From NCBI GenBank assembly GCA_964526785.1, contig CAZGMJ010000001.1, positions 124,001-188,000 on the forward strand: a stretch of DNA of 64,000 nt, in the 5' to 3' direction. The notes beneath the pieces are model-generated. The model saw only the letters and a program-made list of their open reading frames with translations. It was not told where the DNA came from and searched no databases. This DNA comes from CAZGMJ01 sp964526785 (GTDB taxonomy: Bacteria > Planctomycetota > Phycisphaerae > Sedimentisphaerales > Anaerobacaceae). The translations under genes were made by a program, and so were the position numbers. Position 1 is the stretch's first letter, and the number at the start of each line of letters is the position of its first letter. Shown in pieces: positions 52,359 through 60,273 of this stretch.

Positions 52359-54917
52359 TCAAGTCCCCTTGCCGAACGGTTTGGCCATCACAATCAGCCT
52401 GGGCAGCAGCGTCAAATTCGCCACCATCGCCACAAGCATGGCCAGTCCCGTCAGCAGGCCGAAATACACGGTCGGTATGAAATTGGACAACGCCAGAATG
52501 GAAAAACCGATCATGATCGTCACCGACGTGTAATACATCGCATAGCCAATGCTCGCATGGCACCGTTGCATCGTGTGCATGTAGTGGTGGTCCGTGTGGA
52601 ATTCACGGCGAAACCGGTGAATGTAATGGATTGTGTCATCCACCGAAATCCCGATGGCAATGGCCGCAATCGTAATGGTCATCATATCGAGCGGGATATC
52701 CAGCCAGCCCATGAGTCCCAGGACGATCGTTACCGGCAGTACATTGGGAGCCATCGCCAGCAGGGCCAGTTTGAACGAACGGAACAGTATCAGAAACACC
52801 GTCGTGAGAATCAGCATGGTAAGCCCCAGCGTCAGAATCTGCGAATCGAACAGGCTCTGCAACATGTTGTTGTACAGCACCAGCATCCCCGTCAGGTGTA
52901 CCTGCTCCGCATCGAAACCCATTGACTGCGTAAGATCGTGTCGAATCCGATGCAGCAGTTCGTTCCGCCGGAGATCCTCATCCGAATCGCGAACGCGAAC
53001 CCAGAATCGCGCCTGATCGTGCTCGACCGAGACATAAGGCTGCGTAAGCATAGTCCTGAATTGCTCGGGCGTCTCGCTGTACAGCAGCGCCAGTTCGAGA
53101 CTGTCCAGCGGTTTGCCGGCGTTCAGTTTCTCTGCGACGTCCATGATATTCGCCAGCGACATCACCTTGCCGGTCTGCGGCAGCGACTCAAGGTAACGGT
53201 GCACCTCCTTAATTCGCGAAACCTTCTCGGCTGTGAACCAGTATTTCGCTTGATTTTCCGCTTCGTCAAACTCGCCGAATTCGTCGAACTCGTCGAACTC
53301 GGCAAAGTCCGGGTCGCTTTCCGCCGCCACAGTACTCTGGACCGCTGCGGGTTCCTCAGCCGGTTTTTCAAAGTCAATAATTACATCGAGCGGTGTTGTG
53401 CCGCCCAGTTGCTGATCGACCAGTTTCATCCCCTGATAGATTTCCGTATCCTCCCGGAAATAATCGATGAAACTGTTCTCGACCTCCAGTTGAGCAATAC
53501 CGATCAGCCCCGCCGCCAGCAGCATTACGCTGGCGATCAGTACCAGGCCTCCGCATTTCTGTGTCACCATGGCCAGCAGAGGCGTAAGCGAGAACCAGCG
53601 CCGGCGTATCGGAGGCGAGTCGTGTTTGTCCAGCAGTCCGAGAACCGCCGGAAACAGCAGAAAGGTTATCACCAGCGAGACAATCAACCCGCCGATCATC
53701 ATCCAGCCGAAGGTGATCACCGGCAGAATGTCGCAAAGCAGCAGCGAGGCAAAACCGGCAATAGTCGTAAGCACCGTAAACAGACACGGCCAGAACTTCA
53801 GACGAATGGTATCGCCTATCAACTGACGATGCGAGGCCTTGGGATTGGCCGCGTGCAGTTCCCGATACCGAACGATCAAGTGGATGGCGATCGCCATGGT
53901 GATGATCAACTGCAGGGAGACAAAATTCGAAGATATCACCGTCACTTCCCAGCCGAACCAGCCCAGCAGGCCGATCATACAAACCACCGACACCATACAG
54001 CACAGCAGGGGCAGCACGATCCACCGCAGCGACTTGAAGATGATCCCCAGCGTAATCACAAGAGCGCCGAGCACTCCTAGTCCAAAGACTTTCAGGTCGT
54101 TCTTGATAAGAGTGATCATATCGTCCGCAATCATGCTAACGCCGCCGAGAAACAGCTTCGCATCCGAACGATATCGCCCCATGATCTCGCGTATGGCCTC
54201 TATGTCACGATGCCGCTGCCTGCGCCATTGGTCTCTGTATTCTTGGAATGCCTCGGCCGCTTCTTCAAGTTCTGCCTCTTCGGCCGGGCGTAATCCCTCT
54301 GCCTCCTTCTTTTGACGCAATTCGTTGCGATGCGAGCGAAGCCGAACGTACTCCTCGTCGTCCGAGAAACTGATCAGCAGGGCGGTTGTCCGCCCATCCG
54401 GACTGATAAGGAGATTCCGATAGAGCGGACTTTCACGTAATTCCGTCTTCGCCATCTGCCGGTCTGTCTTCGGTGATTCCAGCGTGGGCAGTTCGGACGT
54501 CAGTTCCTTGAGCGATAACGGCGGACTCTGCAGCAACGGCACATCCAGGATCGTGAGCACCGATGCTGTACGCTCGATCGCCTGCAAATCGTCTCGCAAT
54601 TGGGCGAGGATTTCAAGGCTCTCGTCGCAGAAGAACTCTCCCCGCGGCGTATACGTCAGGACGAGATAACTGCTCTTTTCGTACCGGGAACCGATCAGCC
54701 GGGCGTAACGCAGACTTTCATCATTTTCGAGCACCAGCGTCTCGGCCGACGCGTCGAGTCGAAAATGGCGGGCCTTCATAGCAAGGAACAACACGCCCAG
54801 AGACATAAGAACAATAACGACAACCGGATGTCCCAAAACGATCCGGTCGAACAGATTGGCTGCAACGGAGCGGCGGTGTGTCACGATAGCGGTCCGGCTG
54901 AAATGACAACGACTCAA
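52359..54917 (-). CDS. MMPL/RND-family lipid-type transporter (HpnN-like)
   Basis: An 852-residue RND/MMPL protein with twelve expected helices in two bundles. A first helix lies at about 31-48. A bundle at about 270-440 contains LQLIITMAIAIHLIVRYREL, and a second at about 690-850 contains ITIAAIAIGISVDDTIHYIHRF with the acidic pair. Between them is a periplasmic domain with a highly acidic Glu/Asp/Phe stretch (EFDEFDEFGEFDEAE). The family carries hydrophobic lipids; HpnN moves hopanoids. The start is TTG (54917), overlapping the stop of the MlaC gene as TTGA with GAAGG 10 bases upstream; a GTG at 54884 is the alternative. Confidence 0.88.
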   Translation of the reverse strand: MSRCHFSRTAIVTHRRSVAANLFDRIVLGHPVVVIVLMSLGVLFLAMKARHFRLDASAETLVLENDESLRYARLIGSRYEKSSYLVLTYTPRGEFFCDESLEILAQLRDDLQAIERTASVLTILDVPLLQSPPLSLKELTSELPTLESPKTDRQMAKTELRESPLYRNLLISPDGRTTALLISFSDDEEYVRLRSHRNELRQKKEAEGLRPAEEAELEEAAEAFQEYRDQWRRQRHRDIEAIREIMGRYRSDAKLFLGGVSMIADDMITLIKNDLKVFGLGVLGALVITLGIIFKSLRWIVLPLLCCMVSVVCMIGLLGWFGWEVTVISSNFVSLQLIITMAIAIHLIVRYRELHAANPKASHRQLIGDTIRLKFWPCLFTVLTTIAGFASLLLCDILPVITFGWMMIGGLIVSLVITFLLFPAVLGLLDKHDSPPIRRRWFSLTPLLAMVTQKCGGLVLIASVMLLAAGLIGIAQLEVENSFIDYFREDTEIYQGMKLVDQQLGGTTPLDVIIDFEKPAEEPAAVQSTVAAESDPDFAEFDEFDEFGEFDEAENQAKYWFTAEKVSRIKEVHRYLESLPQTGKVMSLANIMDVAEKLNAGKPLDSLELALLYSETPEQFRTMLTQPYVSVEHDQARFWVRVRDSDEDLRRNELLHRIRHDLTQSMGFDAEQVHLTGMLVLYNNMLQSLFDSQILTLGLTMLILTTVFLILFRSFKLALLAMAPNVLPVTIVLGLMGWLDIPLDMMTITIAAIAIGISVDDTIHYIHRFRREFHTDHHYMHTMQRCHASIGYAMYYTSVTIMIGFSILALSNFIPTVYFGLLTGLAMLVAMVANLTLLPRLIVMAKPFGKGT

Positions 54918-55525
54918 TCGGCGGGTGCCTTCGGCTTCTCCAGTCGCGAAAGCAGGTCTTCGACCGTGCTGTTACTCAGAATATCGTCGAATTGCGAACG
55001 ATAGGTCAGCAGCACGCTCACCCCCTGTATCTCTACGTCGTAGATCTTCCATCGCTTTTCGAGCTTCCGCAACTTGTACAGCATGGTGACCTTCTTGTCC
55101 TTGTACATCAGTTCGGCCGGAATCTGAATGACCGTTTTGGTCTTCTTAAGCGGTGGCTTGAATAGAAGCTCCTCGTTCGTGTACAGCGATATCTTCTCGC
55201 GATACGTCTCCTTAAGCAGCTTGACGAAGAGTTTGGTGAACTTGTCCCGCTGTGCGGCGTTGAATTTGGGCCAATGCTCTCTGCCGAGCGCCAGTTTCGC
55301 CATCAGAGGAAAATCAAAGAGTGGGTCGATAATCTTGTCGATATGCTTGATCTTGGCCGCTTTGTCGAACTTGTCATTCTGCAGTATCTTGACGATGGCG
55401 TCCCATTTGACGCGCATCAACTTCTCCGGATCGTTTGGATCTTTCTTCTCGACTTCGTTCTCTGCCGCAAAAGCAATCGGCGCGACAATCAGCAGAATCA
55501 GACAACTGCACCACACATTCTTCAT
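54914..55525 (-). CDS. mlaC: MlaC/Ttg2D-family periplasmic phospholipid-binding protein
   Basis: A 203-residue exported protein. The signal peptide (CLILLIVAPIAFA) ends near residue 20. KIIDPLFDFPLMAKLALGREHWPKF (read in parts: DPLFDFPLMAKLALGREHW), FTKLFVKLLKETYREKISLY and VTMLYKLRKLEKRWKIYDVE are signatures of the MlaC/HpnM fold that carries a phospholipid through the periplasm. It is the first gene of the group and overlaps the RND gene by 4 bases. AGGAG is found 7 bases before the ATG, and a promoter lies upstream. Confidence 0.93.
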   Translation of the reverse strand: MKNVWCSCLILLIVAPIAFAAENEVEKKDPNDPEKLMRVKWDAIVKILQNDKFDKAAKIKHIDKIIDPLFDFPLMAKLALGREHWPKFNAAQRDKFTKLFVKLLKETYREKISLYTNEELLFKPPLKKTKTVIQIPAELMYKDKKVTMLYKLRKLEKRWKIYDVEIQGVSVLLTYRSQFDDILSNSTVEDLLSRLEKPKAPAD

Positions 55526-55563
55526 GGCCTACTCCTGATACAACTTTCACCACATTTCCGCTG

Positions 55564-55592
55564 ATTCTATCCAAGCGCCTCTGCAACCGCAA
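55564..55592 (-). promoter_or_regulatory. Possible promoter of the mlaC-RND-mlaA operon
   Basis: TTGCGG (55592-55587) and TAGAAT (55569-55564) are spaced by 17 bases on the minus strand, upstream of the mlaC ATG at 55525. The match to consensus is moderate. Read-through from guaB upstream is an alternative, as I found no clear terminator between them. Confidence 0.4.
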
Positions 55593-55641
55593 GACTGCTT
55601 ATCGCTCTAAGTTGATTTGCCTGTGGAACTTGCAGCAAGAA

Positions 55642-57114
55642 CTAACCTTCGAGCGGCAGGCTGGCCGAATAATTCGGCGCTTCCTTGGTGATCTGGATAT
55701 CGTGCGGATGAGATTCCAGCGCCGAGGCGCTGCTGATCCGCACGAATTTCCCCTTCTCCATCAATTCCGGTATATCCCGCGCACCGCAGTAACCCATGCC
55801 CGCGCGAAGTCCGCCGACGAGTTGATAGATGAACTCGCTAAGCGTCCCACGGTAGGGCACCCGCCCCTCAACCCCTTCCGGAACGAGCTTGTTCGCCTCC
55901 GTAGAACTGCTTTGTCCGTACCGCTCGGCCGAACCCTTCACCATCGCCCCCAAAGATCCCATCCCCCGATATTCCTTGAACTGTCTGCCTTTATAGATGA
56001 CCAATTGGCCCGGACTTTCCTTGAGGCCGGCAAACAGAGACCCGATCATCACGCTCGAAGCCCCGGCTGCGATCGCCTTGGTAATATCGCCCGATTGCTT
56101 GACGCCGCCGTCGGCGATAACGGGAATGCCGTGTTCTTTCGCCACCTTGTAACAGTCGATGATGGCTGATATCTGCGGAACGCCGACACCCGATACCACG
56201 CGCGTCGTACAGATCGCCCCCGGCCCGATACCGACCTTAACCGCGTTTGCACCCGCCGCGATCAGATCTTCGGCCGCCTGGGCGGTCGCTATGTTGCCCG
56301 CGATCACGTCGATGTCGTAATCCGATTTGATTCGCTTGACCGTGTCTATCACATTCTGCGAATGCCCGTGGGCCGTATCGACCACGATAATATCCACATC
56401 CGCGCCGATAAGGGCCTCAATCCGCTCATACTCTTTCACACTCACGGCCGCACCGACCCGCAACCTTCCCCGCTTGTCTCGCGCAGCCAGCGGATATTGC
56501 TGCACACGGTCGATATCCCGCATCGTAATCAGACCCGCCAGTTCCCCCTTCTTGTTGACCAGGAGCAGTTTCTCTATCTTGTACTCCTGAAGTATTTCCT
56601 TGGCCTGTTCGAGCGTCGTTCCCTCCGGCCCCGTAATCAGGTTCCTGCTGGTCATCACCGAACGGATATCCACGTCGTAGTCCTTGAGGAACTTCAAATC
56701 CCGCCGCGTCAATATGCCCACCAGTTTCTTGCCGTCCACGATCGGAATGCCCGAGACGTTCTGTTCGCTCATCAACTGTTGCGCCATGCTCACCGGTTCG
56801 TTGGGCGACAGCGTGACCGGATCGAGAATCACGCCATGCTCCGAACGCTTGACCTTCGCCACCTCGCGTTTCTGCGCCTCGATGGACAGATTCTTGTGGA
56901 TAATGCCGATTCCGCCCTCCTGCGCCAGCGCAATCGCCAGCGCCGACTCCGTAACCGTATCCATTGCCGCCGAAATGATCGGGATGTCGATAGTGATGTT
57001 GTTCGTCAGTTGGGTACGCGTCTGCGCCTGGCTCGGAACCAGATCGCTCTTCTGCGGTACCAGCAAAACATCATCGAAAGTTATGCCCTCAGCGACAATC
57101 TTGCTATTGTCCAT
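55642..57114 (-). CDS. guaB: IMP dehydrogenase
   Basis: A 490-residue enzyme that oxidises IMP to XMP, the first committed step of GMP synthesis. TFDDVLLVPQKS opens the TIM barrel. A CBS pair is inserted at about 90-205 (VSGIPIVDGKKLVGILTRRD and EKLLLVNKKGELAGLITMRD). The catalytic cysteine is in IGPGAICTTRVVSGVGVPQ, and the flap (GSAERYGQ) and YRGMGSLGAM match. GGAG precedes the ATG at 57114; seven further codons upstream are less likely. The strong promoter at 57165-57193 drives it. Confidence 0.97.
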   Translation of the reverse strand: MDNSKIVAEGITFDDVLLVPQKSDLVPSQAQTRTQLTNNITIDIPIISAAMDTVTESALAIALAQEGGIGIIHKNLSIEAQKREVAKVKRSEHGVILDPVTLSPNEPVSMAQQLMSEQNVSGIPIVDGKKLVGILTRRDLKFLKDYDVDIRSVMTSRNLITGPEGTTLEQAKEILQEYKIEKLLLVNKKGELAGLITMRDIDRVQQYPLAARDKRGRLRVGAAVSVKEYERIEALIGADVDIIVVDTAHGHSQNVIDTVKRIKSDYDIDVIAGNIATAQAAEDLIAAGANAVKVGIGPGAICTTRVVSGVGVPQISAIIDCYKVAKEHGIPVIADGGVKQSGDITKAIAAGASSVMIGSLFAGLKESPGQLVIYKGRQFKEYRGMGSLGAMVKGSAERYGQSSSTEANKLVPEGVEGRVPYRGTLSEFIYQLVGGLRAGMGYCGARDIPELMEKGKFVRISSASALESHPHDIQITKEAPNYSASLPLEG

Positions 57115-57164
57115 CGTTGTCTCCAGAAAACACATTGTGGCGTTGATCCGTCCTGAGGCAACAT

Positions 57165-57193
57165 ACTATAGTGCACGAAAAAAGGGCCGTCAA
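57165..57193 (-). promoter_or_regulatory. Promoter of guaB overlapping an upstream terminator
   Basis: TTGACG (57193-57188) and TATAGT (57170-57165) are separated by 17 bases on the minus strand, close to consensus. The predicted start is about 45 bases before the guaB ATG. The -35 box lies inside the stem of the terminator that ends the gene at 57242-59698. Confidence 0.7.
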
Positions 57194-57210
57194 ATCATTT
57201 GACGACCCTT
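57176..57210 (-). terminator. Intrinsic terminator after the 818-residue propeller protein gene
   Basis: Two 13-base arms (57182-57194 and 57198-57210) pair with one mismatch around a 3-base loop. On the minus strand the stem is followed by six T residues. It lies 32 bases after the stop of the propeller gene. Confidence 0.75.
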
Positions 57211-57241
57211 GATTACGACTCGCGTCTTTATGGCCTGACCA

Positions 57242-59698
57242 TCAATTGCTGGTGGTAAAATTACTGACCCCTGACGCCCAACCGTCGCTGAGGCCCGCCG
57301 AGTTCCGCGCTTCCGCCCAGAACCAGTACTTCGTGCCGGACTTCAAGCCATCTACCAGCAGACTGAACGATTCGCCTTGTTCGGCGTAGCCTTCCCAGTC
57401 GGTGTGGCGAAGCCATCGATCGCCTCTCGTCCAGTAGTAGAACCGATATCGACAGGTCCCGCCACCGCTCTTGCTGATCTTGCCCCACAGGTGGGCCGAG
57501 TCAGCCGTTACATCGCTCGCATTCTTGGTTTGAGCCGTTGGCTTATCGTTGGCCGGCGCACCGTGCGAGAGAAGGAGATTCACCGCCGTGCCTGCCGGCG
57601 CGGGTTTGCCGGCCAGCGGCCACTGAAATGCCACCTGCCCGGCAGGTGTGCTTAGCAGATATATGTAGCGGACCCTTCCTGTTGTGTAGTCCCGCGATTC
57701 CAAAGCCGATTTGGCTTGGGTCTCGGTCATACCTGCAACATCCGGGATGCCCGGATCGCAAATCTCGAACACTCCGTCGCTCGTATCCATCGTACCGGCA
57801 TCCGCCGCATCGCGTATCTGCATCAGGCACTTGGTCGAGTTAAGAATGCCAGGCGTCCAGGGGTGGTGCTTGTTCGCGTCGTCATTATCCAGCGTGGTGA
57901 TATCGTCCCACGTCTGACCGTCATCCACCGAATATGAAAGGACAACGCTGTCCACCGATTCGTCCGCACCCCACACGATTTCACTCTCTTCGCCTCCCAG
58001 CAGGCACTCGCCGCCGTTGGGACTGAGGATTTGAACGGGGCTTGAAAGGGTTGTGAAAGTGATCACACCGGAGCACCAGTCATTTGTCCGTGTCGGCGTT
58101 TTGAACTGTGCCCAGTAACTGTATGTCGTACCGGGTTCCAGCCCGCACACATCGTAACCGAAATCGGCGGGGTATCCGCTCGGTTCTTCGAAATCCATCC
58201 ACTCGGTAACATGTACGGGTTCCACACCGGTCGTATGGTGCTTCCAGTAGTTGAACCGATAGGGATCTCCCCATTCTTCCGGATCCGCAAGCAGCCGACC
58301 CCAAAGCGTTGCACCATGCATGCCGATATCCGAACAGGGCAGGGTAAGAACTTGCAGTGGACTCTCGCTGACCGCCGTTTCTTCGTCGTCGGTCATGGGA
58401 GGCGTCTCATCGCTGTCGATTGTGGCGTAGTTAGTAATTATTGTGCCGGGGGGCACCGCAAAGCCTACACGTGCGCTGACCTGTACGGTCTTCTTTTGGA
58501 AGGCTTCTATTTTTCCTATCATCCAGGTGATCTTGTGGGCAACACTATCGTATGAGCCGCCATCAGATGCTGATACAAAAGAAAGTTCCGTTGGCAAATC
58601 ATCTGTAAGCACCACATTGTGCATATCGTACGGTTCATTGTTGTCATAACAGATGTCGTACGTCATGATCTGGCCCGCGCCGACCGGTGCCCCTTCAGGA
58701 AGCCTATCGCTCTTCTGAAGATTACCATACCCTACGTTTGATATAGCTATACCCGCTGGATTTCCGATGGGGCCTGTGTCGTCAATCTTGACAAATGGAC
58801 GACTGGTCGTATCCCACACAGTAATGTTGTCGCCGGCGTAGGCTCCTCCCGTCACATACACATAGCCACTTGCTTCATCAACTGCCACCCCGACACCCGC
58901 CATTCCCATATCGCGAGTTGTCTCCGTTGCTGTACTTACGTCGTACTTGCTCAGCAAATGGGATCCAGTGCCTCCGGGCACCCACGCACCGCCTATGATG
59001 GACACTGTGTACACAAGGTTTCTTCTTGTGTCTACCGCAATATCCACTGGTTTGTGGCTTGGCTGGAAACCGATGGCTGAGATTTCACTGATATTGTTCC
59101 AGGGGCTGATGTTGATATCGTATGCTCGTACCCTGCCTCCGGCAGTGTCTGCTACCCACAAGATACCTCTCAAGCTATCTAATGCAATGCCGAAGGCCCC
59201 GGAGCAATTTGGCAAATCGACCTGCGCCACTTGTGTCAGAGCCTTACCGGTGGGATCCCACGAATACACATAGAGATCGTTTGTCCATCTTCGCACAGCG
59301 AATACAATGTTGTTTGCGTTGTCGACGTCGACGCCTGCAAGATCGGAAGGTCCTGTCGAAACACCGAGGTAGGTTAGGGTGACGGGGTCGACCATCTCAA
59401 CGCCGCCACTGAATTCACTCGAAATAAAGAGTACTGCTTCACTAGGATCCGCAGGATTTACCCAGATGCCGATGCCAGCCGGATCAGTAGCATGAGCTAG
59501 ACCGTATGTAGCTTGAAAAGCAACGCTTCCATCTGGATTAATATTCCAGGCATCAAATTGACTCGTATGGTGATCTGCCGCTACATACACAGATCGTGCC
59601 AGAGCTTGACGCGAGGGACATATAAAAAGTGTCAATCCCACAAGAGAACAGGCCCAAATTAGGGGAAAACCGAGCCTGTGAATTGCTTTAGTAATCAT
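57242..59698 (-). CDS. Large exported surface protein: beta-propeller, DUF11, Ig-like, PASTA and FnIII domains
   Basis: An 818-residue protein with an N-terminal signal (SLVGLTLFICPSRQALA). Residues about 38-335 form a beta-propeller of YVTN/NHL type (repeated VDIAVDTRRNLVYTV, GIALDSLRGILWVAD strands). About 340-440 is a DUF11-like conserved-repeat domain (MTYDICYDNNEPYDMHNVVL). About 445-550 is an FnIII-like segment. About 555-650 is a Ser/Thr/Asp-rich Ig-like domain starting SPNGGECLLGGE. About 655-715 is a PASTA domain (IPDVAGMTETQAKSALESRD), and the last 90 residues are FnIII. No catalytic residues are evident; it is probably a surface-binding protein. It is paralogous to the protein at 60274-62364. 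Confidence 0.8.
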   Translation of the reverse strand: MITKAIHRLGFPLIWACSLVGLTLFICPSRQALARSVYVAADHHTSQFDAWNINPDGSVAFQATYGLAHATDPAGIGIWVNPADPSEAVLFISSEFSGGVEMVDPVTLTYLGVSTGPSDLAGVDVDNANNIVFAVRRWTNDLYVYSWDPTGKALTQVAQVDLPNCSGAFGIALDSLRGILWVADTAGGRVRAYDINISPWNNISEISAIGFQPSHKPVDIAVDTRRNLVYTVSIIGGAWVPGGTGSHLLSKYDVSTATETTRDMGMAGVGVAVDEASGYVYVTGGAYAGDNITVWDTTSRPFVKIDDTGPIGNPAGIAISNVGYGNLQKSDRLPEGAPVGAGQIMTYDICYDNNEPYDMHNVVLTDDLPTELSFVSASDGGSYDSVAHKITWMIGKIEAFQKKTVQVSARVGFAVPPGTIITNYATIDSDETPPMTDDEETAVSESPLQVLTLPCSDIGMHGATLWGRLLADPEEWGDPYRFNYWKHHTTGVEPVHVTEWMDFEEPSGYPADFGYDVCGLEPGTTYSYWAQFKTPTRTNDWCSGVITFTTLSSPVQILSPNGGECLLGGEESEIVWGADESVDSVVLSYSVDDGQTWDDITTLDNDDANKHHPWTPGILNSTKCLMQIRDAADAGTMDTSDGVFEICDPGIPDVAGMTETQAKSALESRDYTTGRVRYIYLLSTPAGQVAFQWPLAGKPAPAGTAVNLLLSHGAPANDKPTAQTKNASDVTADSAHLWGKISKSGGGTCRYRFYYWTRGDRWLRHTDWEGYAEQGESFSLLVDGLKSGTKYWFWAEARNSAGLSDGWASGVSNFTTSN
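57282..58027 (-). repeat. Duplicated coding segment, copy A (partner 60314-61059)
   Basis: This 746-base stretch lines up with 60314-61059 at a constant offset of 3032 bases with no net insertion or deletion. Two blocks are almost identical: 57739-58027 (about 13 mismatches in 289 positions by eye) and roughly 57282-57420. The sequence between them, encoding the PASTA and linker region, is much more diverged although the same length. Confidence 0.85.
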
Positions 59699-60273
59699 TA
59701 TTTGACTCCTCTAATTCTTTTATAACATGGAATGTTCGTGTGCCGATGGTATCATGTTCCTGTCATTGGGTATATTGATCCTGACTGCCTTCATCTCCTT
59801 TCTCGTCATGGGGGATAGCAATTTCATCAACCTGCAGTTCAGCGGACCCTGACGTCTGTCTGACAAAGGTGCGACAGTTGCCTTGCATACCTCCTTTCCT
59901 TCGCATTTTGCGCGTCCGCGACCGCAAGATCGTCAGCCTAGCACATATGGACTTGCGCTTGCTTCCGCATGAAGAAACATAGTGCTGCAAATGCCCCTCG
60001 GATCTGGCTCAGAACCGCACCCGGTCTCGATCTCCGGCTATTAGTTCGGACCTTGTTACTGGGCATTGCAGATAATATGTAATGATTGCACTTCTCGTAC
60101 AGGTGGGTCAACCGGAAAACCACACCGAATGCCATATACTGGAACAATCCCGTAGAAACCACGATAGATGCCGGTCCTTCTAAGCTTTTCCAAGCTCGAA
60201 TTCACGGGATTTCCCGTGGCTTTTCGGTGTACGCAATTATCAGCCTTTTTCCGAAGATCTAACAAGTTGCCTG
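59699..60273 (-). other. Intergenic region between the two propeller genes
   Basis: 575 bases with only short, unconvincing reading frames. It contains a perfect 7-bp palindrome (CACGGGA at 60203-60209 and TCCCGTG at 60212-60218) without a T run on the minus strand, so it is not a clear terminator. The downstream gene has GAGGAG 7 bases before its ATG at 59698, and a TATAAA box about 20 bases upstream of the ATG without a good -35. Confidence 0.45.

Noticed and set aside
52938..54080. A 380-codon plus-strand frame opposite the RND transporter
   Set aside because: Composition is His/Gln/Arg-rich and low complexity, as expected for the reverse of a membrane-protein gene.
59763..60162. Two short minus-strand frames between the propeller genes
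   Set aside because: They overlap each other in different phases, lack ribosome sites, and show no domain.
60203..60218. Palindrome considered as a terminator for the 60274-62364 gene
   Set aside because: No T run follows on the minus strand, so termination is not supported.
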